From assembly GCA_031283505.1 (NCBI GenBank), contig JAITBO010000416.1:1-6254 (forward strand): a stretch of DNA of 6,254 bases. Direction: 5' to 3'. Under the pieces are notes generated by a model. The model was not told where the DNA came from. It was given only the letters and a program-made list of their open reading frames with translations, and made no database searches. Shown piece by piece: positions 5,127 to 6,254 of the stretch. Numbering within the stretch: position 1 is the stretch's first letter; every line of letters starts with the position of its first letter. The position numbers were made by a program, and so were the translations under genes. The stretch is from Treponema sp. GTDB taxonomy: Bacteria; Spirochaetota; Spirochaetia; Treponematales; Breznakiellaceae.

Positions 5127-6254
5127 CTATACGTCTTTGGGCCTGTTGTCCCGAACCCGCTGGGCTTTTCCTTCCGACACGGGGAGACTTCCGCTTTCGT
5201 GGAGTTCCACTCTGGGGTTGATTGTTATCGACGCCTGAAGGGTCTTGCGTATTTTTTCTTTTAGAGCGTTGAGGGGCCGGGCATCGTCCATGAAGATGTC
5301 CGGGCTTACTTCGGTCTTGACCGTAAGCCGGTCCAGGGGGCCGTCCTTTTCCACCACGATAAGGTAGTTGTTCCCCACTTCTTTGACGCCCATGATCACT
5401 TCTTCGATCTGGCTGGGGAAGAGGTTCACCCCGTTGATGATGAGCATATCGTCGGTGCGGCCCGTGATACGGTGGAGACGGCGGTGGGTCCTGCCGCAGG
5501 GACAGGGATCAGGGTAGAAGCTCGAAAGGTCCCGTGTGCGGTATCGCAGGATGGGGGTAGCTTCCCGGCAGAGTACGGTGAGTACCAGTTCTCCGGTTTC
5601 GCCCTCCGGCACCGGCTCCAGAGTTTCCGGATCAATGATTTCGGCGATATAGCCGTCCTCCCAGATGTGGAGGCCGTTTTTCGCCTGGCATTCAAAGGCC
5701 ACTCCGGGACCGTTCATCTCCGAAAGGCCGTAGGAGTTGTACACGTTTATGTGCAGGAGTTCCTCTATGCGCCGTCGGGTATCCTCCGAATAGGGTTCCG
5801 CCCCGGCGAAGGCCCGCTTGAGGCGTATACTGTCCCGGCTTACGCCTTCTTCTTTCATTTTGGACTCTACGTGGAGGAGGAAGCTTGGGGTGGCGTGGAC
5901 TACGGTAGTGCCAAAGTCCTGCATGAGCTTGAACTGGCGGGTGGTATTGCCCGCCCCCGACGGAATCACCAGCATACCGACTTCCTCTCCTCCCGCATGG
6001 AAGCCCAGGCCGCCGGTAAAAAGGCCGTAGGTAATCATGTTCTGAAACACGTCCGTCTTGTTGCAGCCGGTTCCGTAAATGCACCGGGCCACAAAGCCGC
6101 TCCACCGTTTGATGTCTTCCCGGTTGAAGTAGATGGTAGTGGGCGTCCCCGTGGTGCCGCTTGAGGCGTGGAGACGTATCACTTCGTCCAAAGGGACGCT
6201 CAACATCCCGTAGGGAAAGGCTTCCCTAAGGTCATGCTTGGTGGTGAAGGGGAT
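5127..6254 (-). CDS. paaK: Phenylacetate-CoA ligase (partial, 5' end beyond the window)
   Basis: The enzyme activates an aryl acetate with ATP and CoA to give the aryl-acetyl-CoA, AMP and pyrophosphate. It belongs to the adenylate-forming family and acts in the cytosol. The frame stays open to the window edge, giving 375 residues that begin IPFTTKHDLREAFPYG; family members have about 430, so roughly 55-60 N-terminal residues are missing. Visible motifs (numbered from the first visible residue) are the phosphate loop SSGTTGTP (31-38), YGLSE (175-179), YRTRDL (238-243), the CPCGRTHRR segment (251-259), GRTDDM (265-270) and the C-terminal lysine K363 in EGKAQR. All key residues are intact. In anaerobes such ligases often handle phenylacetate or indoleacetate from aromatic amino acid fermentation, commonly near indolepyruvate oxidoreductase genes; none is visible here. 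The substrate is inferred from the family. Confidence 0.93.
   Translation of the reverse strand: MPFTTKHDLREAFPYGMLSVPLDEVIRLHASSGTTGTPTTIYFNREDIKRWSGFVARCIYGTGCNKTDVFQNMITYGLFTGGLGFHAGGEEVGMLVIPSGAGNTTRQFKLMQDFGTTVVHATPSFLLHVESKMKEEGVSRDSIRLKRAFAGAEPYSEDTRRRIEELLHINVYNSYGLSEMNGPGVAFECQAKNGLHIWEDGYIAEIIDPETLEPVPEGETGELVLTVLCREATPILRYRTRDLSSFYPDPCPCGRTHRRLHRITGRTDDMLIINGVNLFPSQIEEVIMGVKEVGNNYLIVVEKDGPLDRLTVKTEVSPDIFMDDARPLNALKEKIRKTLQASITINPRVELHESGSLPVSEGKAQRVRDNRPKDV

Noticed and set aside
5113..5157. GTTCGGG/CCCGAAC inverted repeat across the ligase stop as a terminator
   Set aside because: Only 7 bp with a 31-nt loop and no T-run on either strand; most of it is coding.
5472..6164. 230-codon frame opposite the ligase gene
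   Set aside because: It is antisense to conserved PaaK motifs and has no recognisable domain.

Overview
This 6.25 kb window looks like an accessory segment from a spirochaete. The best guess is a Treponema of the termite-gut type; this is inferred from protein style and from the density of insertion-sequence debris, not proven. GC is moderate, and the intergenic parts are AT-rich and full of short inverted repeats.

Layout. Positions 1-66 hold two inward-facing copies of a roughly 27-bp repeat, followed by the N-terminal remnant of an rve-type transposase (119-295). This remnant runs into a decayed, frameshifted, C-terminally truncated IS4-type transposase on the minus strand (about 256-1001). 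Next come two small palindromic elements (1045-1170 and 1343-1442) separated by gene-free DNA, then a leader with a possible promoter and hairpins (1497-1693). Two intact co-directional genes follow: a 403-aa FIST-domain sensor (1694-2905) and a 592-aa soluble hybrid histidine kinase (2961-4739). The 55-bp gap between them contains a tandemly duplicated 16-bp palindrome. Downstream are an inverted copy of the 1343 element's end (4784-4810) and two inverted copies of the 1-66 repeat (4855-4918). After these sit a strong sigma70-type promoter and tRNA-Gly(CCC) (4924-5068), and a convergent phenylacetate-CoA ligase gene on the minus strand whose 5' end lies beyond the window.

How the parts fit. 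FIST protein plus adjacent kinase is the arrangement known for NosP/NahK-type signalling: a cytosolic ligand-binding FIST protein acting on a partner kinase. The kinase here has a coiled coil, a GAF-like region, HisKA, HATPase and a C-terminal receiver, but no output domain, so phosphate probably passes to an unlinked partner.

The most notable observation is that the FIST-kinase pair lies inside two concentric inverted-repeat pairs. The outer pair resembles transposon ends with doubled binding sites at the same 35-bp pitch on both sides, and a remnant transposase gene lies just inside the left end. The window may therefore show a signalling module carried as passenger DNA by a transposase-deficient element that landed 6 bp from a tRNA promoter. 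That reading is inference.
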